Source of the DNA: Massilia yuzhufengensis
GTDB lineage: Bacteria > Pseudomonadota > Gammaproteobacteria > Burkholderiales > Burkholderiaceae_D
Reading direction: 5' to 3'
Length of the DNA stretch: 64,000 nucleotides
Assembly: GCF_900112225.1 (NCBI RefSeq)
Contig: NZ_FOLD01000021.1
Span: 33,467 to 97,466, forward strand
Below, piece after piece: positions 44,613 to 53,870 of this stretch. Position numbers and translations under genes: made by a program. Positions within the stretch are counted from its first letter, which is position 1. Every line of letters begins with the position of its first letter. The notes under the pieces were generated by a model. It was not told where the DNA came from, did not search any database, and saw only the letters and a program-made list of their open reading frames with translations.

Positions 44613-45521
44613 ATGGCGAGACTAGGTTTCGATAGGCGTACAGGGCTCATCTATGAAGGCATGGAGGGCCCAACCCATCCTGTGTGGCCTACTCCAGCTT
44701 TGTCTCAAGCAACATTGATTGAGAAGCCAGAAGACTTGGAACGTATTCCAGGTGATTTCGACGGCTTAGGCTGGACCTTCATCGACGGCAGCTTTGACCC
44801 TGGAAGTCGTGTACGCCGAGGGCGACTATTCCAGAAGTTTGGCGCAGTCAGCTGGGAGCGGACTCAAGTCGAAGCTCATCCTGCTATCAATTCCGACCTG
44901 CAGAAGGCAACTATCAATGGCGGCCACGTGAGCAAAGAGCTCAGCGTCTACTACGAGTGCACCGAACTTCTTCAAAAACCCAATCGTGGCGAAGGGCTCC
45001 AGCTGGCTCTAGGTCGCAAAGACGGTCATTCGTTGTGGCGCATACTTCAAACCGAACGAATCGCTTCAGGCGACGTGCTGGTCACGCTTCGGGCAGAGTC
45101 GGCATTTGGCGTAATTCCACAACTAGATGCCAATCAGATTGCAACCGACGCCTTACCAGGGGTGCAGGCCGCGCTGGACCGAGTCGTCAAGTCGGCCTAC
45201 CGAGAGCTACCTCAGTCCGTGGTCGACCACTGCCGAAATGCTGCGGTCATGATTACCTCGCGGTGGATGCAGAAGGTAACTCATTCTCCTAAGCCCGTTG
45301 AGCAAGACCTTGGCCATTGGATAAACGCAGTAAGAAGCCAGTTCGGTGACGGTAAGCGGTTTGCGCTGCGAAGCGCACTTGAGACTATCAACCGACTACA
45401 CCCGCGAGGAAAGGACAACGAGTCATACAAGCACTCACTGCGCAACATCGACGAGCTTGATGCTGAGTATGCTCTTCATGCTCTAGGCTTCGTGATTCGT
45501 GAAGTGAATTGGGGTCAGTAA
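44613..45521 (+). CDS. Unrecognised 302-aa soluble protein
   Basis: No family recognised and no signal peptide or membrane segment. The N-terminal part is rich in aromatic and Gly residues (LGWTFIDGSFDPGSRVRRGRLF), the middle has mixed alpha/beta pattern, and the C-terminal ~110 residues are helical (HCRNAAVMITSRWMQKVT, RSALETINRLHPRGKDNESYKH). It stands alone between transposon-end-like repeats and decayed genes, typical of accessory cargo. Confidence 0.6.
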   Translation: MARLGFDRRTGLIYEGMEGPTHPVWPTPALSQATLIEKPEDLERIPGDFDGLGWTFIDGSFDPGSRVRRGRLFQKFGAVSWERTQVEAHPAINSDLQKATINGGHVSKELSVYYECTELLQKPNRGEGLQLALGRKDGHSLWRILQTERIASGDVLVTLRAESAFGVIPQLDANQIATDALPGVQAALDRVVKSAYRELPQSVVDHCRNAAVMITSRWMQKVTHSPKPVEQDLGHWINAVRSQFGDGKRFALRSALETINRLHPRGKDNESYKHSLRNIDELDAEYALHALGFVIREVNWGQ

Positions 45522-45634
45522 TTTTGGCCTGCGTTTGCCGGCTGACGCCCGACCAAAATATTCCCAGTATGGAGTCTGTGCATATGTATGGTCGAGCTAA
45601 ATGACTCCTGACTATGGCCGGCTTCACTGTTTTT

Positions 45635-45841
45635 GCCGCCGCCTGGGTGAACTGCGCCCAGCTTCTCTTCCTCGAACCCAGGCCTCTACGGTCTCGAGCC
45701 GCCATCTCAACAGCGCCGCATTCCCGCGAACGTACATTAGTGGCGGCACTTGTGTCGAATTGCGCTTCAAGTTCTTTCAATCGATTCCACGCTCTCGCCT
45801 AGTAGCAGGGCGAGTTGGTTGATATCCAAAACGTCTTCCAT
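45635..45841 (-). pseudogene. Decayed AlpA-like gene (copy of the one at 31.6 kb)
   Basis: The ATG at 45841 starts EDVLDINQLALLLGESVESIER, nearly the same as the intact gene at 31629-31835. A one-base deletion near 45778 then causes an early stop; the rest (LMYVRGNAALLRWRLETVEAWVRGREAG) continues in another frame. The upstream DNA is also related to that of the intact copy. Confidence 0.75.
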
Positions 45842-46246
45842 TGAGTTCCTAATGTCAGGTCACCGAGAGGGTTAGACGGGATGTCAAACTCGGTGTGAAA
45901 GACATATAGAGCTTAGTTTTAGCCTTTTCCGTATCCTTTCCAACAGTACCAGGAGCACTCGTGCTCTGTTGCGTGACAGAGGGAGAACCCTGAACGGAGT
46001 CGCCGGCGCAGCGTCATCGCGCCTGATGCTTGCGATGGGTCGCCTCTCAGTCCCGTGCACAGGATAACTGCTCTGCCGTTGCCTGCATCTGCGGGCCACA
46101 AGCGGTCCACTCAAGCTTACTGACGTGCCATCTTGCAAGCCGCTCAACTGACGTACGGTGCGCCTGAGGAAAGCGTTAAAGACACTGTTAACGACGCCGG
46201 CGGGCCATGGGCGATTCCCACGAAACGCACGCTTCGAACTCTTTAG

Positions 46247-46275
46247 CAATTGTGCAACAGCCTGTTGCACGATTG
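46247..46275. repeat. 29-bp near-perfect palindrome
   Basis: The core GTGCAACAGCCTGTTGCAC (46252-46270) is perfectly symmetric around one base; with the flanks CAATT and GATTG 13 of 14 arm positions pair. Read as 11-bp arms around a 7-bp middle it has the layout of a tyrosine-recombinase core site; an operator is the alternative. No U-run follows. Confidence 0.6.
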
Positions 46276-46349
46276 AGCATTATCGGCTTCCGGCACAGAC
46301 GCTGGCTTTAGCGTCCTATACTAGAGAATTACTCAGCAGGAGAATTGCT

Positions 46350-46427
46350 ATGCAGATTAGCCGCCATCATCGCGACATGGCATGCTCGCTTCGACAGCAG
46401 ATGCTGGAACTGCCCACCCTAAAATAG
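46350..46427 (+). pseudogene. Start of a truncated gene (25 codons)
   Basis: TATACT at 46316-46321 (-10-like), AGGAGAATTGCT before an ATG at 46350, then QISRHHRDMACSLRQQMLEL and a stop reached just inside the decayed module DNA. Good initiation signals followed by loss of homology suggest a gene cut by rearrangement. Confidence 0.3.
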
Positions 46428-46740
46428 CCGCGGCGCGGCGGATAACCCACTTCACCTCCTCGTCTGAGCCCCAACTAGTCTTCATTGCACGTAGACAGTA
46501 CTAGCGCAAAATTGCATCCACTGAGATATCAGCACGCATTCCCACCTTGCATTCCCTAGACTTTGCGACAAGCTCTAAGGCCAAATCTTCGCAAATATCC
46601 CATCGGACGTATGGCTCGCGTCGCGTACACCCAGGGCGGTAGAAGCGTCCGCCAGATGCAACAGGAGGAAGCTTGGCTTGGTAGTCTGCTACCGCGCTAT
46701 GTATGTGGGGCCAAGGAAACTCTCCGGTTGGAAGTAGTCT
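46412..46740 (-). pseudogene. Decayed copy of the 134-aa module gene
   Basis: About 330 bp align throughout with the gene at 35329-35733, e.g. TCTTCGCAAATATCCCATC is shared exactly. A Gln codon has become TAG at 46501-46503 (minus strand) and other changes disturb the frame. Not functional. Confidence 0.8.
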
Positions 46741-46743
46741 GGG

Positions 46744-46905
46744 CTTTTCATGGAAGGAGGAGCACTCGCTGCGGCTAGCCGGAGTGAAGCCGCACTTTCG
46801 TCAGCCAAGTTGAGCGGCAACAGAAGAACTTGTCCATCGATAGCTTGAGGCTTTTAGAGAGCGCTCTTCTAGGCGCGGTACACATGTCGGTGGTAGCTAA
46901 GCCCG
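46744..46905. pseudogene. Fragments of the 213-aa gene and of the XRE gene
   Basis: 46744-46775 matches the stretch around 36256-36290 of the 213-aa gene. 46797-46905 matches 36819-36925 of the XRE gene (shared: GGCAACAGAAGAAC, ATCGATAGCTT). The DNA between the two has been deleted relative to the intact module. Confidence 0.7.
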
Positions 46906-47189
46906 CAACGGCCGGTGTGCCAGGTGAAACCTGAATACGGTCTGGACATCATGGTTACACCCGTCAGACTGAAGTGTACTGCACTTCACGCCCGGTCCGC
47001 CCGAGCTATGGCTCACGAAAATTCGTTCGCTTCGACGCCTTTACTGGCTCTGCAGTATACGGAACCCTGCAAAAGGCGCACTCCAATCGGACGAATCCCA
47101 ACGGCCTGTACCATGGCTCAGTTCAGCTCGGTGCGAAGTGCAATAGCCTGAAACCCGCTTAAGCCTAAGCTCTCGTATAATTCACGGTC

Positions 47190-48434
47190 ATGGACAGTCA
47201 GAGCCAAACGAACCTATCCCTGCCGGATGCTGCGCTGCAGTTGACTGTCAGGGTCACGCCTCTTGAGTTCATAGAGCTTCCCTTCGTCTTAGATGGTCGC
47301 AATGGAAGTAACCGCGCGAATCCTGACCGAGCCCAAATTAGTGCAGAGACCGACGTTGAGGCCGTTCATGCCTGGCTTTCGCGATTCATGGACACGATGA
47401 CAACGTTAGCGACATATCGCAAGGAAGCCGAACGGCTGCTACTCTGGTGTGCGGTTGAATTGAGGAAACCTCTCTCGTCGATGAGGCATGAGGATTGGCT
47501 CCTATATAAAAACTTCCTTGCAGCTCCGTGTCCGACCCGGCGCTGGGTTTCGGAGGATGGAAGAAAACTGCCCCGGTCACACGCCGACTGGAAGCCGTTT
47601 GCTGGACCATTATCAGCTTCCAGCCAACGACAGGCAGGCACAATCCTTAACGCGATGTTTTCATGGCTTGTAAATGCCGGCTATTTGGCGGCAAATCCCC
47701 TCGCGCTTTCACGGGAACGAAAGCGAAGCACACCTGCTCGCGTCACTCGCTATCTTGACGACGATGTATGGGCGGAGGTCAAACTTACCATCGAGATGCT
47801 GCCAAATGCGACAACGAGGGAGCGGCAACATCACGCCCGCCTACGCTGGATTTTTTCGCTGCTATACATCTGCGGATTGCGGATTTCTGAAGTTTCCGGA
47901 ACTCGAATGGGGGCGTTTTTTTCGCGGCGGGCTGCGGACGGCACCGACCGCTGGTGGCTCGAAGTTGTTGGCAAAGGCGCGAAGCCAAGAATAATCCCAG
48001 CGACTAGTGAGTTGATGGCAGAGCTTGGACGTTATCGCGACGAGATGGGCTTGGTACGGGTTCCCAAACAGATGGAATCCACTCCATTAGTGCTGCCGAT
48101 TGGCGGAAAGCACCGTTTTCTTTCAAGAGGAGGATTACACACAATTGTAAAATCTGTGTTTGAGCTTACTGCGGAGCGCTACCGGCTGCGTGGGCCCAAC
48201 TTCGAATCTCAGGCAAACATGATAATGCAGGCTTCCGCTCACTGGTTGCGGCACACTGCAGGTTCACATATGAGTAATAATGCCTTAGACATACGACATG
48301 TACGCGACAATCTCGGCCATGAATCAATTGCGACGACAAACATATATTTACATTCGCCCGACGATGTACGTCATGCCGAAACCGAGGCCAGGCATCGTAT
48401 TGACTGGGGCACGGAGCCCCGTCTTAATGAATAA
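47190..48434 (+). CDS. Tyrosine recombinase/integrase
   Basis: 414 aa. The N-terminal core-binding domain (about 50-190) has a helical SAM-like pattern. The catalytic residues are complete: Arg in CGLRISEV, Lys in VVGKGAKPR, HxxR in HWLRHTAGSH, His in LGHESIATT and nucleophile Tyr in NIYLHSP. It is tail-to-tail with tniQ (11 bp between stops). Possible jobs are integration of an island or resolution of cointegrates made by the neighbouring transposition module. An upstream palindrome at 46247 could be its site (inference). Confidence 0.92.
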   Translation: MDSQSQTNLSLPDAALQLTVRVTPLEFIELPFVLDGRNGSNRANPDRAQISAETDVEAVHAWLSRFMDTMTTLATYRKEAERLLLWCAVELRKPLSSMRHEDWLLYKNFLAAPCPTRRWVSEDGRKLPRSHADWKPFAGPLSASSQRQAGTILNAMFSWLVNAGYLAANPLALSRERKRSTPARVTRYLDDDVWAEVKLTIEMLPNATTRERQHHARLRWIFSLLYICGLRISEVSGTRMGAFFSRRAADGTDRWWLEVVGKGAKPRIIPATSELMAELGRYRDEMGLVRVPKQMESTPLVLPIGGKHRFLSRGGLHTIVKSVFELTAERYRLRGPNFESQANMIMQASAHWLRHTAGSHMSNNALDIRHVRDNLGHESIATTNIYLHSPDDVRHAETEARHRIDWGTEPRLNE

Positions 48435-48445
48435 TCCAGACCCGG

Positions 48446-49960
48446 TTATACTCGGATGTATAGTGCAGGTTCTTTGGGTGCGGCGGACGGGTAAAGCTCA
48501 AAAATCCACAGCGCTCTCCATTCAGCACTGGTGTAGGGCAACGTACTATCAGGGCCTGAGGCTTTTAAGACAATGTCGTAATTTTTCGTCGCCGACCCAG
48601 AGCAATCTGACGATACGGACAGGTCATAAGGGTCTCGGTAGATTGCAAAAACCGCGTCGATTGGCATCAACTTGTTTGACGTGAAATCTTCCAAAGTTAG
48701 TTTTTTCCAAACTACATTCCCTTGGGCGGAAGTAGCACCAGCTAACGAGATGCAAATATTGGTTTTTTGCCGGTCTTCCTCTATCTTATCCCAAATAGCA
48801 AAAAATTCGCAGTACGCAAACTTTAGAGCCAGCCAATACGGAAGCTTGTGCCCCCCTGGTTCCTTAAGGCGAACGTAATGTGACCTCCTAGTGTCAAGAA
48901 AATTCCGGTGAATATTTGTCTCTTGTGACATTCTCCAAATTAAATAAGAGAGAGATGCCGAGCAAACCTTTCCTCCGTCAATGCGATGCGTCTCATCGTC
49001 AGTGAGTTTTTTCAACCTGTTACAACAGGTCTTATGCTTCCGCAGGAAACTCTTTTTTATCCATCGACGCAAGCTTTTATAGCAGCGACCGACGTCGCCC
49101 GCTAGCAGCACTTCGGAATAGCAATCGTCACCGGAAAACGACCTTATTACGTTAGTTCCTTCCCAATAAAAACTACGTACCGGATGGACTCGTAGGTTGG
49201 TTTTCCAGTTTTCACCGAAAAATCCTGCTTTAGAAACCGCGTAAGAAAGCTGGGCCGAATCGGCTGTTGAGGCAGGTCCAGCGTGCAGCGATAACGCGTA
49301 CGTAAGCTCAGCTAATACCTTGTCCCTCTGAGGGACTACTTCTTTAAGCCTCTTCCACCACCGCACGAAGTTTTCACACTCACGCTGCAACAGTTTCGCA
49401 TCTGAGTGCGGCAACCGGACGCCAGCGATAAGCTCGTCCGCCCCTAACAACTCATCATCACACCAAGTGCAAAATCTCGACAGGTTGCCAGGCCCCCTTC
49501 TACCAAGCCGCAATTTAAACGTCTCTTGCTGAGCACATGATTTACAGGGCGAAAGAAAATCCAGATTGTGCAATGGGCATGTTGTAAAAATCTGAAGATT
49601 GTAAAGGGATGAGTGGTAACCCTTCTTGAAGCACTCAGGACAATGGCGCATTAGCGGAGCCGCAGTCGTGTTGACTTGAGGCATTCCCAACTGGTCCAAG
49701 AATCCCTGCTTTAGCCTTTTAGGGGAAACCCCCAATAAACTTGAAAACCTTTTAAAATCAATCCATTCGCTATTGTAAAATCGGTTGGGACGACCGGCGC
49801 AATTTCCGTCAAGGTCGTTGCTAATGAGCTTTACAAGGAATCCAAAAGAAATATTGTTATAGGCCAATATCTTATTGTATATAGACCAGGAGCTCTCGTA
49901 TGGAGCAGGAAACGTCGGGTCCCACGTCAGCCGTTCTAACCCTGAAATATCAGTAGTCAT
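48446..49960 (-). CDS. tniQ: TniQ/TnsD-family target-selection protein
   Basis: 504 aa from the ATG at 49960 (an ATG at 49969 is possible), overlapping tnsC by 4 bp. Early part WDPTFPAPYESSWSIYNKILAYN; zinc-finger set CPECFKKGYHSSLYNLQIFTTCPLH, CKSC and CTWC; helical C-terminal part. TniQ/TnsD proteins bind the target site or another guide and recruit TnsC. The length (about 500 aa) is TnsD-like, suggesting a fixed chromosomal or plasmid target rather than random insertion. Confidence 0.85.
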   Translation of the reverse strand: MTTDISGLERLTWDPTFPAPYESSWSIYNKILAYNNISFGFLVKLISNDLDGNCAGRPNRFYNSEWIDFKRFSSLLGVSPKRLKQGFLDQLGMPQVNTTAAPLMRHCPECFKKGYHSSLYNLQIFTTCPLHNLDFLSPCKSCAQQETFKLRLGRRGPGNLSRFCTWCDDELLGADELIAGVRLPHSDAKLLQRECENFVRWWKRLKEVVPQRDKVLAELTYALSLHAGPASTADSAQLSYAVSKAGFFGENWKTNLRVHPVRSFYWEGTNVIRSFSGDDCYSEVLLAGDVGRCYKSLRRWIKKSFLRKHKTCCNRLKKLTDDETHRIDGGKVCSASLSYLIWRMSQETNIHRNFLDTRRSHYVRLKEPGGHKLPYWLALKFAYCEFFAIWDKIEEDRQKTNICISLAGATSAQGNVVWKKLTLEDFTSNKLMPIDAVFAIYRDPYDLSVSSDCSGSATKNYDIVLKASGPDSTLPYTSAEWRALWIFELYPSAAPKEPALYIRV

Positions 49961-50970
49961 GTTGCGCAATCTGACGGGACTTCAGAAAAAGAATTAAAGC
50001 TGCAATTGAAGACTGCCGTCTCAATCTCATCAGTGCTAATAGTAAAATTTATCCCGTCTTCCCGGCGCAAAGCTAACAGCAGATGCTCAATCGTCAGAGA
50101 AAGTAGCTCCATCGAAACCGCCGAACCAGAGTTTCCGGACGCGCGCGTGAGCGCATCCCAAAGTCTGTCTTTCGAGTGCAAGAGCCGGAATCCATGCTCG
50201 AACGCTAGTGGAAAAAAGAAGCATGTGTAGCTACAGCCTGAGCCTTCCGGCCATTCGGAATGTTCATCATATGCTTGGAGCAAGACCGCTAGGTCTTTGG
50301 AGGAAGTGCAACCTTCGAAGAGAACGGGTCTAGTTAGTAATCGCGCAATAATCTGCTGGTCGCTCGATTCCATTAGGGCAGTACGGCGATGAATTATAGA
50401 CGGTTGTGCGAAGGATACAGCGGTCATCTTGACCTTGTTAAGCTCGAGCGTGTTCTGTAAGCAAACCAATTGTTGCAAGTCACCTTCATTAAGTAGCTGC
50501 AATTCATCGATTAACATTACAAACTGCGTACCGCCGCGGGCTTTTACGTTAACCCGGATATCGTTGACCGCGTTTATGAAAAGCTTGGCAGGTTTATTTC
50601 CAGATGCGAGCGCATGAGCAGATGCCTCAAGGATTAATCGCGGTAGGTGGGCATCAGAATAACGCAGTGAAGAGCGAACACTTACCATTAACGTATAGAC
50701 GCTAGGGAACTCCTCGTTTAATTTTTCGCGAATAGCTCGCGCACACCACGTTTTACCAGTCCGCGGCGAAGCGTAAAATACGACTCCGGTTCTGCGTGCC
50801 CACACATAGTCCCGTACTATGTCATACGCGCGCTTCATCATCGGCGTAGGAACTGTGTAGTCGCGTTCAAGAACCGGATGGGCAGCCCGAGCGCTCGGTG
50901 CCCAGTCACTGCCACCATCTTCGGTGCTAAAGGTTCTACAGTCCAGCACAGGAGTCTGAGCTCTAGTCAT
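49957..50970 (-). CDS. tnsC: TnsC/TniB-family AAA+ ATPase
   Basis: 337 aa. Walker A is FYASPRTGKTWCARA (the first Gly of the motif is Ala), Walker B FVMLIDELQLL, followed by a sensor-like region (VKMTAVSFAQPSIIHRRTALM). This AAA+ protein connects target selection (TniQ) with the transposase. It begins 3 bp after the tnsB stop. Confidence 0.88.
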   Translation of the reverse strand: MTRAQTPVLDCRTFSTEDGGSDWAPSARAAHPVLERDYTVPTPMMKRAYDIVRDYVWARRTGVVFYASPRTGKTWCARAIREKLNEEFPSVYTLMVSVRSSLRYSDAHLPRLILEASAHALASGNKPAKLFINAVNDIRVNVKARGGTQFVMLIDELQLLNEGDLQQLVCLQNTLELNKVKMTAVSFAQPSIIHRRTALMESSDQQIIARLLTRPVLFEGCTSSKDLAVLLQAYDEHSEWPEGSGCSYTCFFFPLAFEHGFRLLHSKDRLWDALTRASGNSGSAVSMELLSLTIEHLLLALRREDGINFTISTDEIETAVFNCSFNSFSEVPSDCAT

Positions 50971-50973
50971 AGT

Positions 50974-52959
50974 CTATCGCCGGTTCTTTATCTTTGTGAA
51001 AAAATCGTCCGGCATATCAGGCATAAGTCCCATTCGCGGTGGAGGAGTCGGGGTGACTATAGGCACTTTGTTTGCTCGAACGAAAGTTGGCCGCTTACCA
51101 GCTTCAGCAGACACTTTTGTTAATTCGGTAATAGCCCTTGGTGTCGGTGGCGACGGTGCTTGCCTTACGTTAGGTTTTGCTTTTCGAGCGTCCCTGCTTG
51201 TAGAAAGATACGCAAGGTACGCTTGTATCGGGTCTTCGAACTCACTAATAACAAGTATTCTTGATGATATCAGTCGGTTGATGTTTTTACGGGTGGCCCT
51301 GGAATGCTTAGTTATACCCCACTTGCCTTGTGCTTTCAATACACCTATTTCAGCGCCGTTTTTCAAAAAAGCGCGAAACTGCCGCATATCGCTCTCGTCT
51401 ATTTCTAATATTAGCCGCGAGCCGAGTAAGTGCCCGCTATTTGCCAAAACAGGATTGGTGTATTTTGCGCGGTCCACTTGAACGTACGGACGGCGTCCAG
51501 TCGACCTTCCGCCGCGCACTGTCGCCTCCTCCCTCGTCCCCATAATCTTCGCTGCAGTCCGGCTAGACTCCGGCAGCCGCCGGATAAGAAATTCTTTCGC
51601 GGGATTCTCAACGAAATACCTAATGGCATCAAGCGGCGTCAGATAAGAAATTCCCTCACTCGGGGTAGCGTTATGCTGCGCCATTTTTACATCTAGTAGT
51701 TCCTCAACTTCGCATGCGCGAATCCGGTACCGCACTGCCTTTTCTTGCGCATCTTCGGCCCTCCCTTTTTGGGGACTACTTCCCGTTGTCGATGGCAATC
51801 GTCGAAATACGTCGCTGCCAATTTGTCGGAAAAGCCGTTCGACATTTGGTCTTCTTTCGAAGTGAGCAACCGGGCCCCAATTGATAGCGAAACCAAGCAT
51901 CTTTCGTCCGGTATCATGTATCCGTTCTGCAAGATGTGCTAGTGCACCGTCAAAAAAGGTAGATGTCCAGAGCGCCCCGTGCGCCGCCGGGATGACCCCG
52001 CTCGGGAGACCTCCGCCGCTTGGGTAATGCAGTCCAGGAAAGCTGATGGTCTTGGGTTCCCAACGTTCAGTCCCGGCGCGCCGAATTACATCGAGAACGT
52101 CATTCGAATTTACCTCGCTGCTGTAAACTATGGAATACGCTAGCACAGCTGACGAAAACCGGTCTACGGCAGCAATTAGCCAAAGCCTATCTAGCGGAAC
52201 TTCTGTTTCTGTCCCTTCTGGGGTCTGTATCGCAACTGAAAAGAATCCCTCAATGCGATACGAGTCTATCTCGACAACTTCGTATGGTGCTTCGACATAG
52301 AGTAGGACATCGCTACCAGTTCCAACATTGAGATGAGCGCGGGCAACTTGGCCCTCACGTTCATTCACCGCTTTCGAGAAATTCGCGTCGAGGACATGCT
52401 TCATAAACTTCGCAATTGAGCGTGCGCCGAGATGCTGAGTGCAAAATGGCCATTCGGGCGCGGCGATACCCTTGCTTTTTAGAACAGCAATGAAAATGGT
52501 ATGCAGGTCCTTCGGTCTAATGCAAAACTCATGGATATGGCGTCGCTTGGCTTCTTGACGGATATATCGAACGAGAAGAGGTTCGAGGTCTGGAAAGCGC
52601 GAAAGCATATTCCCGAGCACACCCGAACTCCCACCTCTTTGTTGCGGCCTTTTAGGAGATACTGGAGCGCTCCGTTCGTATTTTTTTGTTCTGTAGAACG
52701 GAAGCAAAGCCCGAAACCCAAAGACTTGACCGTCATCAGATAGTCGCACGCACTTCTTAGCAAGCTGCACCTGGACCTGCCGCGCAAGTCCTGTTACCCG
52801 CTCAATTTCCTTGACTGGAAACTGGGCAAAATACATTTCCATGGCCTTCACTTTTAGAAGGAAGGTCTCCCGTCGAGACGCGTCAACTTCGGTGTCCAAA
52901 ACTTTGGGCCAAAGTGTTATATCGGGATAGGTGCAGATTGCTCGTTTACGTGACCACAT
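50974..52959 (-). CDS. tnsB: TnsB-like DDE transposase
   Basis: 661 aa from the ATG at 52959 behind GGGAACTCC; an upstream in-frame start would overlap tnsA by 77 bp. HTH-rich N-terminus, a DDE core with Asp in VEIDSYRIEG, Asp in TFFDGALAHL and Glu in PNVERLF followed by RLPSTTGSSP, then a beta-barrel and a basic tail (PTPPPRMGLMPDM, for contact with TnsC). It joins transposon ends to target DNA. It overlaps tnsA by 14 bp. Confidence 0.85.
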   Translation of the reverse strand: MWSRKRAICTYPDITLWPKVLDTEVDASRRETFLLKVKAMEMYFAQFPVKEIERVTGLARQVQVQLAKKCVRLSDDGQVFGFRALLPFYRTKKYERSAPVSPKRPQQRGGSSGVLGNMLSRFPDLEPLLVRYIRQEAKRRHIHEFCIRPKDLHTIFIAVLKSKGIAAPEWPFCTQHLGARSIAKFMKHVLDANFSKAVNEREGQVARAHLNVGTGSDVLLYVEAPYEVVEIDSYRIEGFFSVAIQTPEGTETEVPLDRLWLIAAVDRFSSAVLAYSIVYSSEVNSNDVLDVIRRAGTERWEPKTISFPGLHYPSGGGLPSGVIPAAHGALWTSTFFDGALAHLAERIHDTGRKMLGFAINWGPVAHFERRPNVERLFRQIGSDVFRRLPSTTGSSPQKGRAEDAQEKAVRYRIRACEVEELLDVKMAQHNATPSEGISYLTPLDAIRYFVENPAKEFLIRRLPESSRTAAKIMGTREEATVRGGRSTGRRPYVQVDRAKYTNPVLANSGHLLGSRLILEIDESDMRQFRAFLKNGAEIGVLKAQGKWGITKHSRATRKNINRLISSRILVISEFEDPIQAYLAYLSTSRDARKAKPNVRQAPSPPTPRAITELTKVSAEAGKRPTFVRANKVPIVTPTPPPRMGLMPDMPDDFFTKIKNRR

Positions 52960-53626
52960 GGAGTTCCCTATCCGGAGTAGTCCACTTAGTTGCTTCGCAA
53001 AACGGATGATGACTAAGGTCAAGTGTTAGTGAGCCCGCGATGCTCATCCTTACAACCAGCCCGTAAACCGTCGGTGGGTCGAACGCCGCCAAGTCGGCCT
53101 CTATATCTGCGAGCACCCCGGCCCCGCGTGCGCGGAGCGCCGAAACGAGGGCTGCGCTTTCATTGGTGAGTTCCATGTCACGGATGGCGGCAGCGAACGA
53201 AATCGCTTTTAACCATCGCATCGCACTAGGAACCCGTTGTTTAAGTTGGTCGCTGCTAAGCTCCGACATACCAGGCAACACAACGTCCGCCGTCGGCGTG
53301 AACTCAGAAGTAGGGCCGACGAGCTCTTCGGGCGACGTTACGCTGGGACGGTTGCGTAGCAGAACGCTAGCTCGGGCGCCGGTGAAATTAACAGTTATTT
53401 GGCGGGCTTCGTCACCGCCTGCGGAATTCTCATCATCGAAGGAAAACCATGCGACAGCGGGGTTCGTCTCAAGATAGCTCAGCCAGTACACGAGCTCACG
53501 GTCACTATGAAGCATCCAGTCTCGGCTAGTTTTCACGCTGTAGACGAGCCAAAGATTGGAATTAGCTCTTCCCCTCCCGCGGTAGGAGGCAAGTACCCTA
53601 AGGCGCTGCTTTGAACTGAGTGACAT
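52946..53626 (-). CDS. Putative TnsA-like subunit
   Basis: 226 aa, first gene of the tnsABC-tniQ operon. HSDRELVYWLSYLETNPAVAWFSF resembles the helix and first catalytic Glu of TnsA nucleases. I do not find the expected PD and E/QxK residues afterwards, and the middle differs (TVNFTGARASVLLRNRP). It is TnsA by position and partial similarity, perhaps without nuclease activity. If dead, transposition would give cointegrates. Confidence 0.5.
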   Translation of the reverse strand: MSLSSKQRLRVLASYRGRGRANSNLWLVYSVKTSRDWMLHSDRELVYWLSYLETNPAVAWFSFDDENSAGGDEARQITVNFTGARASVLLRNRPSVTSPEELVGPTSEFTPTADVVLPGMSELSSDQLKQRVPSAMRWLKAISFAAAIRDMELTNESAALVSALRARGAGVLADIEADLAAFDPPTVYGLVVRMSIAGSLTLDLSHHPFCEATKWTTPDRELHVVT

Positions 53627-53695
53627 CTTCGTCTGCCTTTACGACATTCGTGAGGCCAATGCAGCACCCTGGACAAGAAGGCACCGCACACATGT

Positions 53696-53853
53696 ACTAA
53701 ATTTAGTTCAAACCGCATCTTTGTCAAGAAATTAGTTCTGGCATTCGGAACTAAATTCGTATTCTTGAGGGGGAGGCAAGTTCAGCCGAACCGACGCTAG
53801 TGCTATGAAGTTAAAGAGAATTTCAATAACTCACCCGGGGCTTGAATTAGTTC
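53696..53853. repeat. GAACTAA/TTAGTTC sites upstream of the tnsA-like gene
   Basis: ACTAAATTTAGT (53696-53707) is a perfect 12-bp palindrome. GAAATTAGTTC (53728-53738) and GAACTAAATTC (53748-53758) form an inverted repeat (10/11) with a 9-bp gap. GAATTAGTTC recurs at 53844-53853. Either operators for tns expression or transposase-binding sites. Confidence 0.6.
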
Positions 53854-53870
53854 GGAGGGCTGCAGCTCTC

